From: Corynebacterium sp. HMSC078H07
GTDB taxonomy: Bacteria; Actinomycetota; Actinomycetes; Mycobacteriales; Mycobacteriaceae
Direction of reading: 5' to 3'
Assembly (NCBI RefSeq): GCF_001812805.1
Contig: NZ_KV810494.1
Location: 29,706 to 93,705, forward strand
Length of the DNA: 64,000 bases
Each line of letters opens with the position of its first letter. Position 1 is the stretch's first letter. A program made the translations under genes and the position numbers. The notes beneath the pieces were generated by a model that saw only the letters and a list, made by a program, of their open reading frames with translations, did no database searches and was not told where the DNA came from. Shown piece by piece: positions 46,674-55,099 of this stretch.

Positions 46674-47456
46674 ATGTACGCCGAAGAGCGCCGTCGCCAG
46701 ATTGCCTCATTGACCGCCGTGGAAGGTCGAGTCAACGTCACCGAACTCTCTGAACGGTTCGACGTCACAGCCGAAACCATCCGCCGAGACCTTGCTGTCC
46801 TCGACCGCGAAGGCGTTGTTCACCGCGTCCACGGCGGCGCTGTGGCCTCCCAGTCCTTTCAGACCGCAGAGTTCACTCTGGACACGCGCCAACGCTCTGC
46901 AACTGGCGCAAAGATGGCTATTGCACGAGCTGCTCTTGATCAGCTACCGGATGGCGGCAGTATCTTCCTCGACGCAGGCACAACGACTAACGCCCTCGCT
47001 GACCTGATTGGGCAGCGCTTCTCTGCTGGACAGTTCAATATAGTCTCTAATAGTCTTCCCATTGCCCTTTCTCTAGCCAGCAATGGGGTTTCTGACGTGC
47101 AGCTGCTCGGCGGTACCGTTCGTGCCATTACTCAAGCCGTCGTTGGCGATACGGCCCTTCGCACTATGGCACTTATGCGCGCCGACGTTGCTTTTATTGG
47201 TACCAACGCATTGACCATCGACCATGGTCTATCCACTGCTGATTCTCAAGAAGCTGCGATCAAATCAGCATTCGTGACTAACGCTCATCGAGTCGTTGTT
47301 CTCTGCGACTCTTCCAAGTTGGGTAACGACTACCTGGTCAGCTTTGCTTCACTCAATGACATCGACGTTGTCATTACCGATGCAGCTGCACCTGAGACCT
47401 TCATCGAGGCTCTCAAGGATCACGACATCGACGTCATCATCGCCAAGGACAAATAA
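46674..47456 (+). CDS. sugR: DeoR-family sugar/PTS regulator, SugR type
   Basis: 260 aa from ATG 46674 (AGGGAGGA upstream). N-terminal DeoR HTH (RVNVTELSERFDVTAETIRRDL, about 19-40) and a C-terminal DeoR sensor domain (SIFLDAGTTTNALADLI, IGTNALTIDHGLST) that binds sugar phosphates. In C. glutamicum SugR sits right after lexA and represses ptsG, ptsF, ptsS and ptsHI until fructose phosphates relieve it. Here it is the only DeoR gene in the PTS cluster, so it could combine SugR and FruR roles. The sugR label is by position and sequence character. Confidence 0.8.
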   Translation: MYAEERRRQIASLTAVEGRVNVTELSERFDVTAETIRRDLAVLDREGVVHRVHGGAVASQSFQTAEFTLDTRQRSATGAKMAIARAALDQLPDGGSIFLDAGTTTNALADLIGQRFSAGQFNIVSNSLPIALSLASNGVSDVQLLGGTVRAITQAVVGDTALRTMALMRADVAFIGTNALTIDHGLSTADSQEAAIKSAFVTNAHRVVVLCDSSKLGNDYLVSFASLNDIDVVITDAAAPETFIEALKDHDIDVIIAKDK

Positions 47457-47525
47457 AGAGCCTCACCGGGGCATGAAATTTTTGCCTATCGGTTCGGCTC
47501 GACCTTCCGATTTAGCGACAGCAAG

Positions 47526-47572
47526 AATCCGCCCCAGCCCTTCTCTTTTATAGTCAAGGGCTGGGGCGGATT
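47526..47572 (+). terminator. strong terminator after the SugR-type gene
   Basis: A perfect 17-bp stem, AATCCGCCCCAGCCCTT (47526-47542) and AAGGGCTGGGGCGGATT (47556-47572), followed by TTCG. It also lies 33 bp beyond the convergent ptsI stop and may serve both. Confidence 0.9.
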
Positions 47573-47604
47573 TTCGTATCACGTTAGAGGCACGGTGGGC
47601 GTAT

Positions 47605-49290
47605 TTAGAATTCCTCTAGCAGAGCAATAACTGCCGTACGGGCCTCGGCTGGGCCCTCCGCATTGATGGCGGCTTCCGCCATCTTCTCGCACTGCTCGAA
47701 GGTAAGTTCAGCCAGCTGTGCTCCAACGCCAGCGACAGCAGTCGATGCAGCCGACAGCGAGGTCACACCCAAACCAGTAAGAACACAGGCCAGCATCGGA
47801 TCAGCTGCCGCCTCACCACACACACCAACCGGGACGTTGTTGTCACGTCCCACCACGCATGTGTGCTGAATAAGGCGCAGAACAGCAGGCTGCCATGGGT
47901 CGGTCAAGTAGGCCAGCTGCGGTGACAGTCGGTCTGCTGCCATCGTGTACTGCGTAAGGTCATTGGTACCGATTGACACGAAGTCCAAGTGCGGCATGAT
48001 GGTGTCGGCCATGAGGGCCGCTGCAGGAACCTCAATCATGGCTCCAGCAGTGAGTCCGCGCTCACGACACAGATCTGCAAACCACTTCGCCTCCACAGCG
48101 GTGGCGACCATCGGAGCCATAACCCACGTGGTTGCCTCCTCACCACGGTTGGCTGCAGCTTGAGCAATAGCGTCAAGCTGACGGGTGAGCAGTGCCTCAT
48201 TATCGCGAGCCACGCGCAGTCCGCGCACGCCCAGTGCTGGATTCTCCTCAGAATCTAGGGTGGCGTAAGAAATTGGCTTATCCGAGCCTGCATCGAGGGT
48301 GCGAACAACAACCTTGGATTCAGGGAAGGCATTGAAGACCTTTCCGTAGATTCGTGCCTGCTCGTCAACTGTCGGTTCCTCGCTCGCAGAGAGGAAGGAG
48401 AGCTCTGTACGATACAGGCCAATGCCTTCTGCCTGAGAGTCCGAGGCAATACGTGCAGCGTTTCCATCGGCGACATTGGCAAGCAACTGCACGCGGTGAC
48501 CATCCTTGGTCTGCGCTGGGCCACGCCATTCTGCAACACGTGCAGCCTTCTCGCGGTACTCTTCCACCGCTTGAAGAGAGCTCTCACGGTCAGCACCAAG
48601 TGCAACCGTGCCCACCGAGCCATCAACAAAGACCTGGGTACCAGCTTCGATTGTGCGCAAATCTGCGCCGACTGCCACAATGCAAGGAATATCGAGCTGA
48701 CGGGCGATGATTGCCGTGTGGCTGGTCGGACCGCCGAGCTCAGTGACGAGAGCCTTGATGTGGGAGGTGTCCAGGGTAGCGGTATCGGCGGGGGCCAGGT
48801 CGTCTGCAAGCAGAACAGCCTCGCCTTCAACCATGGGCAGGCCCGGTTCCTGTTCACCACGCAGCTGCGCGATCACACGATCACGCACGTCCTTCAAGTC
48901 CGTCGTGCGCTCGGCCATAACACCGCCAGCGGCTTCAAACATCGTGACAAACTTGTCCGTGGCTCCCACGGTGGCATACTCGGCGTTCTTGCCACCACGG
49001 ATTCCTTTACGCACTGCCTTGTGCCAGCCACGGTCCTTCACCATGCCGGCCGTAGCGCCGAGCACCTCGGCAGCTTGGCCTTCGGCACCGGCAGCTCGCT
49101 GCTCTAGGCGGCTGGCCACAACATCGACGGCTTCCAGAAAACGGTCGTACTCAGCATCGCGCTTGTCCTCCGCGATGGTTTCACCGGCCTGGGGTAGTTC
49201 TGGACGGGGACGAACCCACACTGCCTCGGCGTATGCAACACCGGCAACAACTCCGGTTCCTTTAATGGTGGATGGGGATGCGGTTTCCAT
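47605..49290 (-). CDS. ptsI: PTS Enzyme I (phosphoenolpyruvate-protein phosphotransferase)
   Basis: 561 aa. It transfers phosphate from PEP to HPr. The phospho-His is H191 in GGPTSHTAIIARQ. The HPr-binding helical region is at about 30-145, and the C-terminal PEP-binding barrel holds TLDAGSDKP, GAMIEVPAA and the active Cys in VCGEAAADP. It is transcribed away from fruK-ptsF-ptsH across 236 bp. It should serve both the fructose PTS here and the HPr domain of DhaM. Confidence 0.97.
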   Translation of the reverse strand: METASPSTIKGTGVVAGVAYAEAVWVRPRPELPQAGETIAEDKRDAEYDRFLEAVDVVASRLEQRAAGAEGQAAEVLGATAGMVKDRGWHKAVRKGIRGGKNAEYATVGATDKFVTMFEAAGGVMAERTTDLKDVRDRVIAQLRGEQEPGLPMVEGEAVLLADDLAPADTATLDTSHIKALVTELGGPTSHTAIIARQLDIPCIVAVGADLRTIEAGTQVFVDGSVGTVALGADRESSLQAVEEYREKAARVAEWRGPAQTKDGHRVQLLANVADGNAARIASDSQAEGIGLYRTELSFLSASEEPTVDEQARIYGKVFNAFPESKVVVRTLDAGSDKPISYATLDSEENPALGVRGLRVARDNEALLTRQLDAIAQAAANRGEEATTWVMAPMVATAVEAKWFADLCRERGLTAGAMIEVPAAALMADTIMPHLDFVSIGTNDLTQYTMAADRLSPQLAYLTDPWQPAVLRLIQHTCVVGRDNNVPVGVCGEAAADPMLACVLTGLGVTSLSAASTAVAGVGAQLAELTFEQCEKMAEAAINAEGPAEARTAVIALLEEF

Positions 49291-49526
49291 GACACATTTC
49301 CTTAACGGAGACGATTGTTTCTCTACCCCAGATCATCACAAGTCGGATGAAAATGCAACGAAAACCACAGTGATTCTATTGACTTTCGGGCACAATCAGA
49401 CAACAATCGGAATAGAAGCAACATCTATTTGTCGCTGACTGGGGCAACCCGCGTCGTGGCACCAAACGCCGCGAAGCGCGTTGGCACCCAATATACGCAC
49501 ACTGCGAAAGGGGACGATTGTCCAGA
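49291..49526. promoter_or_regulatory. divergent promoter region of ptsI and fruK
   Basis: 236 bp without a gene. A rightward promoter candidate is TTGACT (49379-49384), N17, AACAAT (49402-49407). Short direct repeats CAATCAGACAA and CAATCGGAA overlap it (about 49393-49413) and could bind the SugR-type regulator; no operator assignment can be made from sequence alone. Confidence 0.4.
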
Positions 49527-50498
49527 ATGATCCTTACCTTGACCCCCAACCCCAGTATCGACGCCACGATCTCTCTGAACGAATCCATACGTCCGGGTGC
49601 CGTTCACCGCGCCGAATCTGTCTCCCATGTCGCAGGTGGCAAGGGAGTCAACGTAACCCACGCGGTAACGATGGCAGGCGTCGACAGCCTTGCCCTCTTA
49701 CCAGCGGCGGCGTCCGATCACTTCCTCGCTCTAGCAGCCGCAGACTCCATCCCTGTGCACGCAGTGCCTATCGACGGCACCGTTCGCACCAACACCACCC
49801 TCACCGAACCTGACGGTCGCACAACGAAGCTCAACGGCCCGGGCCCCACACTAACGGCACAGGACCGCAGCGCTATCGCTGCTGCGCTGAAGGAACATTC
49901 CCCACAAGCCGAGTGGCTCGTCATGTCAGGCTCTCTTCCGCGGGGAGTTCCCACCGAGTGGTACACCGAACTGATGAGCGTTGCTCGCACCGCCAACCCT
50001 GAGCTCCGCGTCGCTGTGGATACCTCCGACGCCCCCATGGCGGCCTTGGGTGAGAACCTCAGCACCGCGGCCCCAGACCTCATAAAGCCCAATGGCCTCG
50101 AGCTGGGTCAGCTTGCGGGCGTCGATGGCGAAGCGCTGGAGGCCAACGCCGAAAATGGTGATTTTAGTGGTGTGGTGGAATCCGCAAGAGTCATCGTCGA
50201 ACGCGGCATCCCTGAGGTGCTCGTCACCCTCGGCGGAGCTGGCGCCGTGCTCGTCACCGCAGATGAAGCATGGGTCGCTACTCCCCCGCCAATCAGCGTG
50301 AAGTCCACAGTGGGCGCGGGTGATTCATCCCTGTCTGGATACATCCTCGCGCGCCGAAACGGTTCCTCATACGCGGAGGCGCTGCGACAGGCTGTCGCTT
50401 ATGGTTCCGCGGCCGCTTCCCTGCCTGGGACTCAACTGCCTTCCCCAGAACAACTCGATATCGATCAAACTGCAGTTTCTGCAGTGCCCGCCCTATAG
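49527..50498 (+). CDS. fruK: 1-phosphofructokinase
   Basis: 323 aa from ATG 49527. PfkB-family kinase that converts fructose 1-phosphate (the PTS product) to fructose 1,6-bisphosphate. It has the family-typical start MILTLTPNPSID, the substrate loop GGKGVNV, and the GAGDS catalytic loop; the residue after GAGDS is Ser rather than the usual Phe. AAAGGGG lies 13 nt upstream of ATG and 4 nt upstream of an in-frame TTG at 49518, so the start is uncertain by 3 aa. ptsF follows 22 bp later. Confidence 0.93.
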   Translation: MILTLTPNPSIDATISLNESIRPGAVHRAESVSHVAGGKGVNVTHAVTMAGVDSLALLPAAASDHFLALAAADSIPVHAVPIDGTVRTNTTLTEPDGRTTKLNGPGPTLTAQDRSAIAAALKEHSPQAEWLVMSGSLPRGVPTEWYTELMSVARTANPELRVAVDTSDAPMAALGENLSTAAPDLIKPNGLELGQLAGVDGEALEANAENGDFSGVVESARVIVERGIPEVLVTLGGAGAVLVTADEAWVATPPPISVKSTVGAGDSSLSGYILARRNGSSYAEALRQAVAYGSAAASLPGTQLPSPEQLDIDQTAVSAVPAL

Positions 50499-50520
50499 CA
50501 CCTGTTAGGAGTGCATAAGC

Positions 50521-52623
50521 ATGGCATCCGATCTTATTACCACCGACCTCGTGGCGCTCGATGCCGACTTCGGTGACAGCATCGAATCCGTCATTACTAA
50601 CCTCGCCACACTGGTTCATGATACCGGCCGCGCTAGCAGCGTCGATGAGCTCGCCGCACCTGCCATTGCTCGTGAAGCCAAGGCTGGCACAGGCGTTCCC
50701 GGGGGCGTCGCCATTCCCCACTGTCGTTCTGCAGCAGTCACCGAACCAACTCTGGCCTTTGCCCGCTTGTCTCGCGGTGTCGACTTCTCCGGTCCCGATG
50801 GTGACGCACAGCTGGTTTTCCTCATCGCCGCTCCGGAAGGCGGTGGCAAGGCACACCTGAAGATCCTTTCGAAGCTAGCCCGCGCGCTAGTGAAGAAGGA
50901 CTTCCTCGAGGCCTTGCGCAACGCAGAGACCAAGGACGAAATCGTCAAGGTCGTTCTCGACGTGGTCAACGCTGAAAAGCCCAAAAAGAAGGCTGTACCA
51001 GCAGAATCTGCGGCTGCCGGCGCCACTGTTCCCGCTTCTACTTCTTTATCCGCTTCCACGGACGAGGCCAAGGGTTCGAAGAAAACGCGCATCGTCGCTG
51101 TGACTGCCTGCCCCACCGGTATCGCGCACACGTACATGGCTGCTGATGCCCTTACCCAGACCGCCGAAGAGCGCGACGATGTCGAGCTCACCGTTGAGAC
51201 GCAAGGTTCCTCCAACAACACCGCTGTGTCCGCTAACGTCATCGAGAATGCTGACGCCGTCATTTTCGCCACCGACGTCGGAGTGCGCGACCGTGAGCGC
51301 TTCGCAGGTAAGCCGGTCATCGAATCCGGAGTCAAACGCGCCATTAACGAACCGGGCGTAATGATCGACGAGGCTATTGCTGCCTCGAAGAACCCGAACG
51401 CTCACAAGGTGTCAGGCACTGCTGGTGCCGCTTCCTCGAACGCTCAAGAGGAAGGCGAGGGCCTCGGCTGGGGCAAGCGCATCCAGCAAGCCATCATGAC
51501 CGGCGTGTCCTACATGGTGCCCTTCGTCGCCGCAGGCGGCCTTCTCCTGGCGCTGGGATTCTTGCTTGGCGGCTACGACGTAGCCAACGGATGGCAGGCC
51601 ATCACCACCGACTACTCGCTGACGAACCTGCCTGGCCATGACGTAGTGGTCGACGGCGCAACGATGACGTTCAAGCACTCAGGCCTTGGTCTCTACCTTG
51701 GCGCCGTGCTCTTCGCCATCGGCCAAGCGGCGATGGGATTCATTGTCGCGGCTCTCTCCGGCTATATTGCCTTCGCACTGGCGGGACGCCCAGGCATTGC
51801 GCCGGGCTTCGCCGGCGGCGCCATCGCCGTCACCTTGGGCGCCGGCTTCATCGGCGGTCTGGTCACCGGTCTTATCGCTGGTTTCGTTGCCATGTGGATT
51901 GGCAAGTGGAAGGTCCCACGCTGGGTCGGCTCCCTCATGCCGGTCGTCATCATTCCGCTTCTTGCCACCATGATTACTGGTCTGCTCATGTACCTGCTAC
52001 TCGGTGCTCCATTGGCCGCCATCATGAACGGTTTGCAGAACTGGCTCGCCTCCATGTCCGACTCCTCCGCTGTGTTGCTGGGCATCATCCTCGGTCTCAT
52101 GATGTGCTCTGACCTGGGCGGTCCGGTCAACAAGGCCGCTTACCTCTTCGCCACCGCAGGTCTGTCCACCGGTGACGAAGCTTCCATGAAGATCATGGCC
52201 GCTGTCATGGCCTCCGGTATGGTCGCCCCCATCGCACTGTCTATCGCTACCTTCGTGCGCAAGAACCTCTTCACCCCGGCGGAGCAGGAGAACGGCAAAT
52301 CCGCATGGCTGCTGGGCCTGTCCTTCGTCTCCGAAGGTGCTATCCCATTCGCTGCCGCCGACCCGCTTCGCGTCATCCCGTCCATGATGCTCGGCGGTGC
52401 GGTCACCGGCGCACTGTCGATGGCGCTGGGTGTCATGTCCCGCGCTCCGCACGGCGGCATCTTCGTCATCTTCGCAATCGAGCCTGCATGGGCTTACTTC
52501 GTGGCCATCCTCGCGGGCGTGGCGGTGGCGGCCATCGCTGTCATCGCTATGAAGCAGTTCTGGCCAAATAAGACCGCCGAAGAGGCTGCTGCGAAGGCAG
52601 AAACCGCCAAGGCTGCCGCATAA
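50521..52623 (+). CDS. ptsF: fructose PTS permease EIIABC
   Basis: 700 aa. EIIA domain (about 1-150) with phospho-His H67 in AIPHC; linker rich in Ala/Ser/Lys; EIIB domain (about 188-290) with phospho-Cys C197 in TACPTGIAHTYMAA; EIIC membrane domain (about 315-690) with about nine spans. It imports fructose as fructose 1-phosphate. Order A-B-C in one chain is the usual actinobacterial form. ptsH lies 73 bp downstream. Confidence 0.96.
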   Translation: MASDLITTDLVALDADFGDSIESVITNLATLVHDTGRASSVDELAAPAIAREAKAGTGVPGGVAIPHCRSAAVTEPTLAFARLSRGVDFSGPDGDAQLVFLIAAPEGGGKAHLKILSKLARALVKKDFLEALRNAETKDEIVKVVLDVVNAEKPKKKAVPAESAAAGATVPASTSLSASTDEAKGSKKTRIVAVTACPTGIAHTYMAADALTQTAEERDDVELTVETQGSSNNTAVSANVIENADAVIFATDVGVRDRERFAGKPVIESGVKRAINEPGVMIDEAIAASKNPNAHKVSGTAGAASSNAQEEGEGLGWGKRIQQAIMTGVSYMVPFVAAGGLLLALGFLLGGYDVANGWQAITTDYSLTNLPGHDVVVDGATMTFKHSGLGLYLGAVLFAIGQAAMGFIVAALSGYIAFALAGRPGIAPGFAGGAIAVTLGAGFIGGLVTGLIAGFVAMWIGKWKVPRWVGSLMPVVIIPLLATMITGLLMYLLLGAPLAAIMNGLQNWLASMSDSSAVLLGIILGLMMCSDLGGPVNKAAYLFATAGLSTGDEASMKIMAAVMASGMVAPIALSIATFVRKNLFTPAEQENGKSAWLLGLSFVSEGAIPFAAADPLRVIPSMMLGGAVTGALSMALGVMSRAPHGGIFVIFAIEPAWAYFVAILAGVAVAAIAVIAMKQFWPNKTAEEAAAKAETAKAAA

Positions 52624-52696
52624 ACTGCGCCGTCTTTCTTAGAAGGCGCGTAGACTTGAAACCACGAAAAATCTTTAAGTCGAAAGGACTATCATC
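52624..52696 (+). promoter_or_regulatory. ptsF-ptsH spacer with hairpin and possible internal promoter
   Basis: An imperfect inverted repeat (GCGCC ... GGCGC, about 52627-52649) is followed by a -10-like TAGACT (52651-52656) and then CGAAAGGA before ptsH. This would allow ptsH, needed by every PTS sugar, to be made above the level of ptsF. Confidence 0.4.
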
Positions 52697-52966
52697 ATGG
52701 CTTCTAAGACCGTCAAGGTTGGTTCCTCCGTCGGATTGCACGCACGTCCGGCTTCCATCATTGCTGATGCCGCTGCTGAGTTTGATGAGGACATTTTCCT
52801 GACCCTCGTTGGTGACGATGACGAGGATGAGACCGATGCTGCTTCTTCCCTGATGATTATGGCTCTCGGCGCCGAGCAGGGGGACGAGGTCACTGTGACC
52901 TCCGACAACGAAGAGGCTGTTGAGAAGATTGCTGGCCTCATCGAGCAGGACCTCGACGCTTCCTAA
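52697..52966 (+). CDS. ptsH: phosphocarrier protein HPr
   Basis: 89 aa, full length. It receives phosphate from PtsI on H15 (GLHARPAS) and passes it to EIIA domains. The region of the regulatory Ser (D-rich loop EDETDAASSLMIMALG) has Ser50-Ser51. GAAAGGA precedes ATG. A strong terminator follows. Confidence 0.96.
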   Translation: MASKTVKVGSSVGLHARPASIIADAAAEFDEDIFLTLVGDDDEDETDAASSLMIMALGAEQGDEVTVTSDNEEAVEKIAGLIEQDLDAS

Positions 52967-52992
52967 ACAGCGCCTCGTCGCTTGAAGCGCAT

Positions 52993-53033
52993 GCTCCCGC
53001 TTCCCTCATAGTTGAGGGTGGCGGGAGCTTTTT
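52993..53033 (+). terminator. terminator of fruK-ptsF-ptsH
   Basis: GCTCCCGC (52993-53000) pairs with GCGGGAGC (53021-53028), with a second internal stem CCCTC/GAGGG, followed by TTTTTG. Confidence 0.88.
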
Positions 53034-53104
53034 GTTTCGCCTTTCTGGGGCGTCTCGGACTCTGCATCTTTTTCATCGCCGCTCGATGAAGTGACCCGCT
53101 GTGT

Positions 53105-53120
53105 TAGTGTCAAAGATATG
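53105..53120 (+). promoter_or_regulatory. leaderless -10 box of the gene at 53118
   Basis: TAGTGT (53105-53110), then 7 nt, then ATG 53118; no Shine-Dalgarno is seen. Confidence 0.45.
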
Positions 53121-53657
53121 ACCGACCAGCCCATAACGCCCTCAGACTTCGGCATCGAAGCGCTGAATCTGGCGCTGATTGCGGAATGCTTAGCCCCGCG
53201 CTTGGATAGCTTTACCGCTTCCGAGAATCATTACCGGCACGAGGGCATGTGGAAAGAACCGAAATTCACCGTCGTCGCGCTCATTAGGCACAAGCTGGCC
53301 ATCGATACCGTGCTGGCCATTGAGACTGAACGCGAACAGGGATTGGCCTTTCTGGGCTACGAAGTCATGGGAGCGTTGACCCGGTTCCGCAGCGACCTCG
53401 ATACCGATACGCTCCATCACGGAGTTGCCTCACTCCTCTGGGCCGATCAGCTAGCTGGAGACTATCCAATTGGAAAGGCAGATTTCACCCATCCCGAAAA
53501 CGTCACGTGGCCGACTCATACTGAAGACGAGGTCTATGTGCAGACGGTGCGAGAGCTGCTTGACTACGTACAGGCTCGAAACGGCAGTGATGATGTCTGG
53601 CTGAACGACGATTTCGTTGCGAGGCTGAAGCCTCAGTGGAAAGTACCAGAGCAATAG
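53118..53657 (+). CDS. unknown cytoplasmic protein
   Basis: 179 aa from ATG 53118. The protein is soluble, acidic and Trp/His-containing, with a conserved-looking WADQLAGDYPIGKADFTHPENVTWP stretch split across loops. No signal peptide, span or known motif is visible. It stands alone between the ptsH terminator and the convergent uracil permease. I do not recognise a family. Confidence 0.65.
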   Translation: MTDQPITPSDFGIEALNLALIAECLAPRLDSFTASENHYRHEGMWKEPKFTVVALIRHKLAIDTVLAIETEREQGLAFLGYEVMGALTRFRSDLDTDTLHHGVASLLWADQLAGDYPIGKADFTHPENVTWPTHTEDEVYVQTVRELLDYVQARNGSDDVWLNDDFVARLKPQWKVPEQ

Positions 53658-53784
53658 CACCTTATGCAGTTTCCTGCACGGATTCACCTGGGGTTTTAGT
53701 TGAAAGCGGCTCCAAATGGTGCCTTTACTCCGCTCCCACCCCTGCCTCGGAAGCAATGCCCCACGGAGGCAGCACACGTCCTAG

Positions 53785-55065
53785 CTAGTACTTGGCGTGC
53801 TGTCCCTCACCGACGGACTCGTAGAGCTTCTTCATGACTGGGTACAGCACGATGATGCCCACCGATCCCCAGGCGATGCCCTCCAAGGTGACACCGAAAA
53901 CGTCGAGGGTGAGGTTTCCAATGCCGGCAATGAGCGCTACAGCCGCGGCGGTGAGGTTGACAGGGTTGTTGAAGTTGACCTTGTTATCCATCCAGATGCG
54001 CACGCCGAGCATGCCGATGAGCCCGTAGAGCACCAGGCAGGCACCACCCAATACGCCGGTAGGGATGGTGAAGATGAGTGCGCCAAACTTCGGGATGAAA
54101 GCCAGCGCGATAGCGGTGATGGCGGCAACCCAATACGCGGCCGTGGAATAAACGCGAGTTGCAGCCATGACGCCGATATTCTCAGCGTAGGTCGTGGTGC
54201 CGGAGCCACCGAAGCCACCAGCTAGGGAGGTCGCGAGGCCGTCAGCGATAAGGGCATCGCCTGCCAGATCGTCGAGGTCGCGCTTCGTCATTTCGGAGAC
54301 GGCCTTGACGTGGCCGACGTTCTCAGCGATGAGGACGACGAGAACCGGCAGCGCCGCCAGGATGGCGGAGACATGGAACTCTGGGGCGTGGAACTGCGGG
54401 ACGCCAATCCAGGCAGCCTCACGAATAGATTCCACGGCGCCCTCCCCCAGGTTGCCGGTGACGGCCGCGAAGGCCCATCCCACAACAACGCCGATGAGGA
54501 TAGACAGACGCGAGACCATGCCACGGCCAGCCACAGTGGCCAAGATGATGACCGCCAGGGTCACGGTGGCCACGAGGGGCTGGCTAGAGAAGTTGGAGGC
54601 CGCGTTAGGCGCCAGGTTTAGGCCGATGAGTGCCACGATGGCGCCGGTAACCGCGGGTGGCATGACTGCGTCAAGTACCTTGCGGCCAGCGGCCTTCACA
54701 GCGAAACCGATGAGCACAAGAACCAGGCCGGTCACGAGGACCGAGCCAGCTTGCGCACCGATGCCGTACTGCTGCGAGGCGGTCAGTGGTGCAATGAACG
54801 CAAAGGACGAGCCCAGGTAGGAGGGCAAGCGGTTGCGCGTGATCATTAGGAACAGGATTGTTCCCAGACCAGAGAAGAGCAGTGTGGTGTTGACCGGGAA
54901 ACCGGTCAGCGTGGGCACAAGCAGCGTCGCGCCAAACATGGCCACGACATGCTGCATGCCGATGCCAATGGTGCGGCCCCAGCTCAATCGTTCTTCGGGC
55001 GCAACAACCGCACCCGGTTTAATAGTTTTTCCGTCCCCATGGACGTCCCAGGAAAAGATACTCAC
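53785..55065 (-). CDS. uraA: uracil/xanthine permease (NCS2 family)
   Basis: 426 aa with about 12-14 membrane helices. NCS2 proteins import uracil or xanthine with protons. Typical segments are the N-terminal QHVVAMFGATLLVPTLTGFPVNTTLLFSG, the central LPVLVVLIAENVGHVKAVSEM with its conserved Glu, and GGFGGSGTTTYAENIGVMAATRVYS. The second-last segment suggests uracil (UraA-like) rather than xanthine. It lies 34 bp downstream of hflX, so the two may share a transcript. Confidence 0.88.
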   Translation of the reverse strand: MSIFSWDVHGDGKTIKPGAVVAPEERLSWGRTIGIGMQHVVAMFGATLLVPTLTGFPVNTTLLFSGLGTILFLMITRNRLPSYLGSSFAFIAPLTASQQYGIGAQAGSVLVTGLVLVLIGFAVKAAGRKVLDAVMPPAVTGAIVALIGLNLAPNAASNFSSQPLVATVTLAVIILATVAGRGMVSRLSILIGVVVGWAFAAVTGNLGEGAVESIREAAWIGVPQFHAPEFHVSAILAALPVLVVLIAENVGHVKAVSEMTKRDLDDLAGDALIADGLATSLAGGFGGSGTTTYAENIGVMAATRVYSTAAYWVAAITAIALAFIPKFGALIFTIPTGVLGGACLVLYGLIGMLGVRIWMDNKVNFNNPVNLTAAAVALIAGIGNLTLDVFGVTLEGIAWGSVGIIVLYPVMKKLYESVGEGQHAKY

Positions 55066-55099
55066 GAGCCTTTATTATGGCCCACCCGAGCGCCGAATC

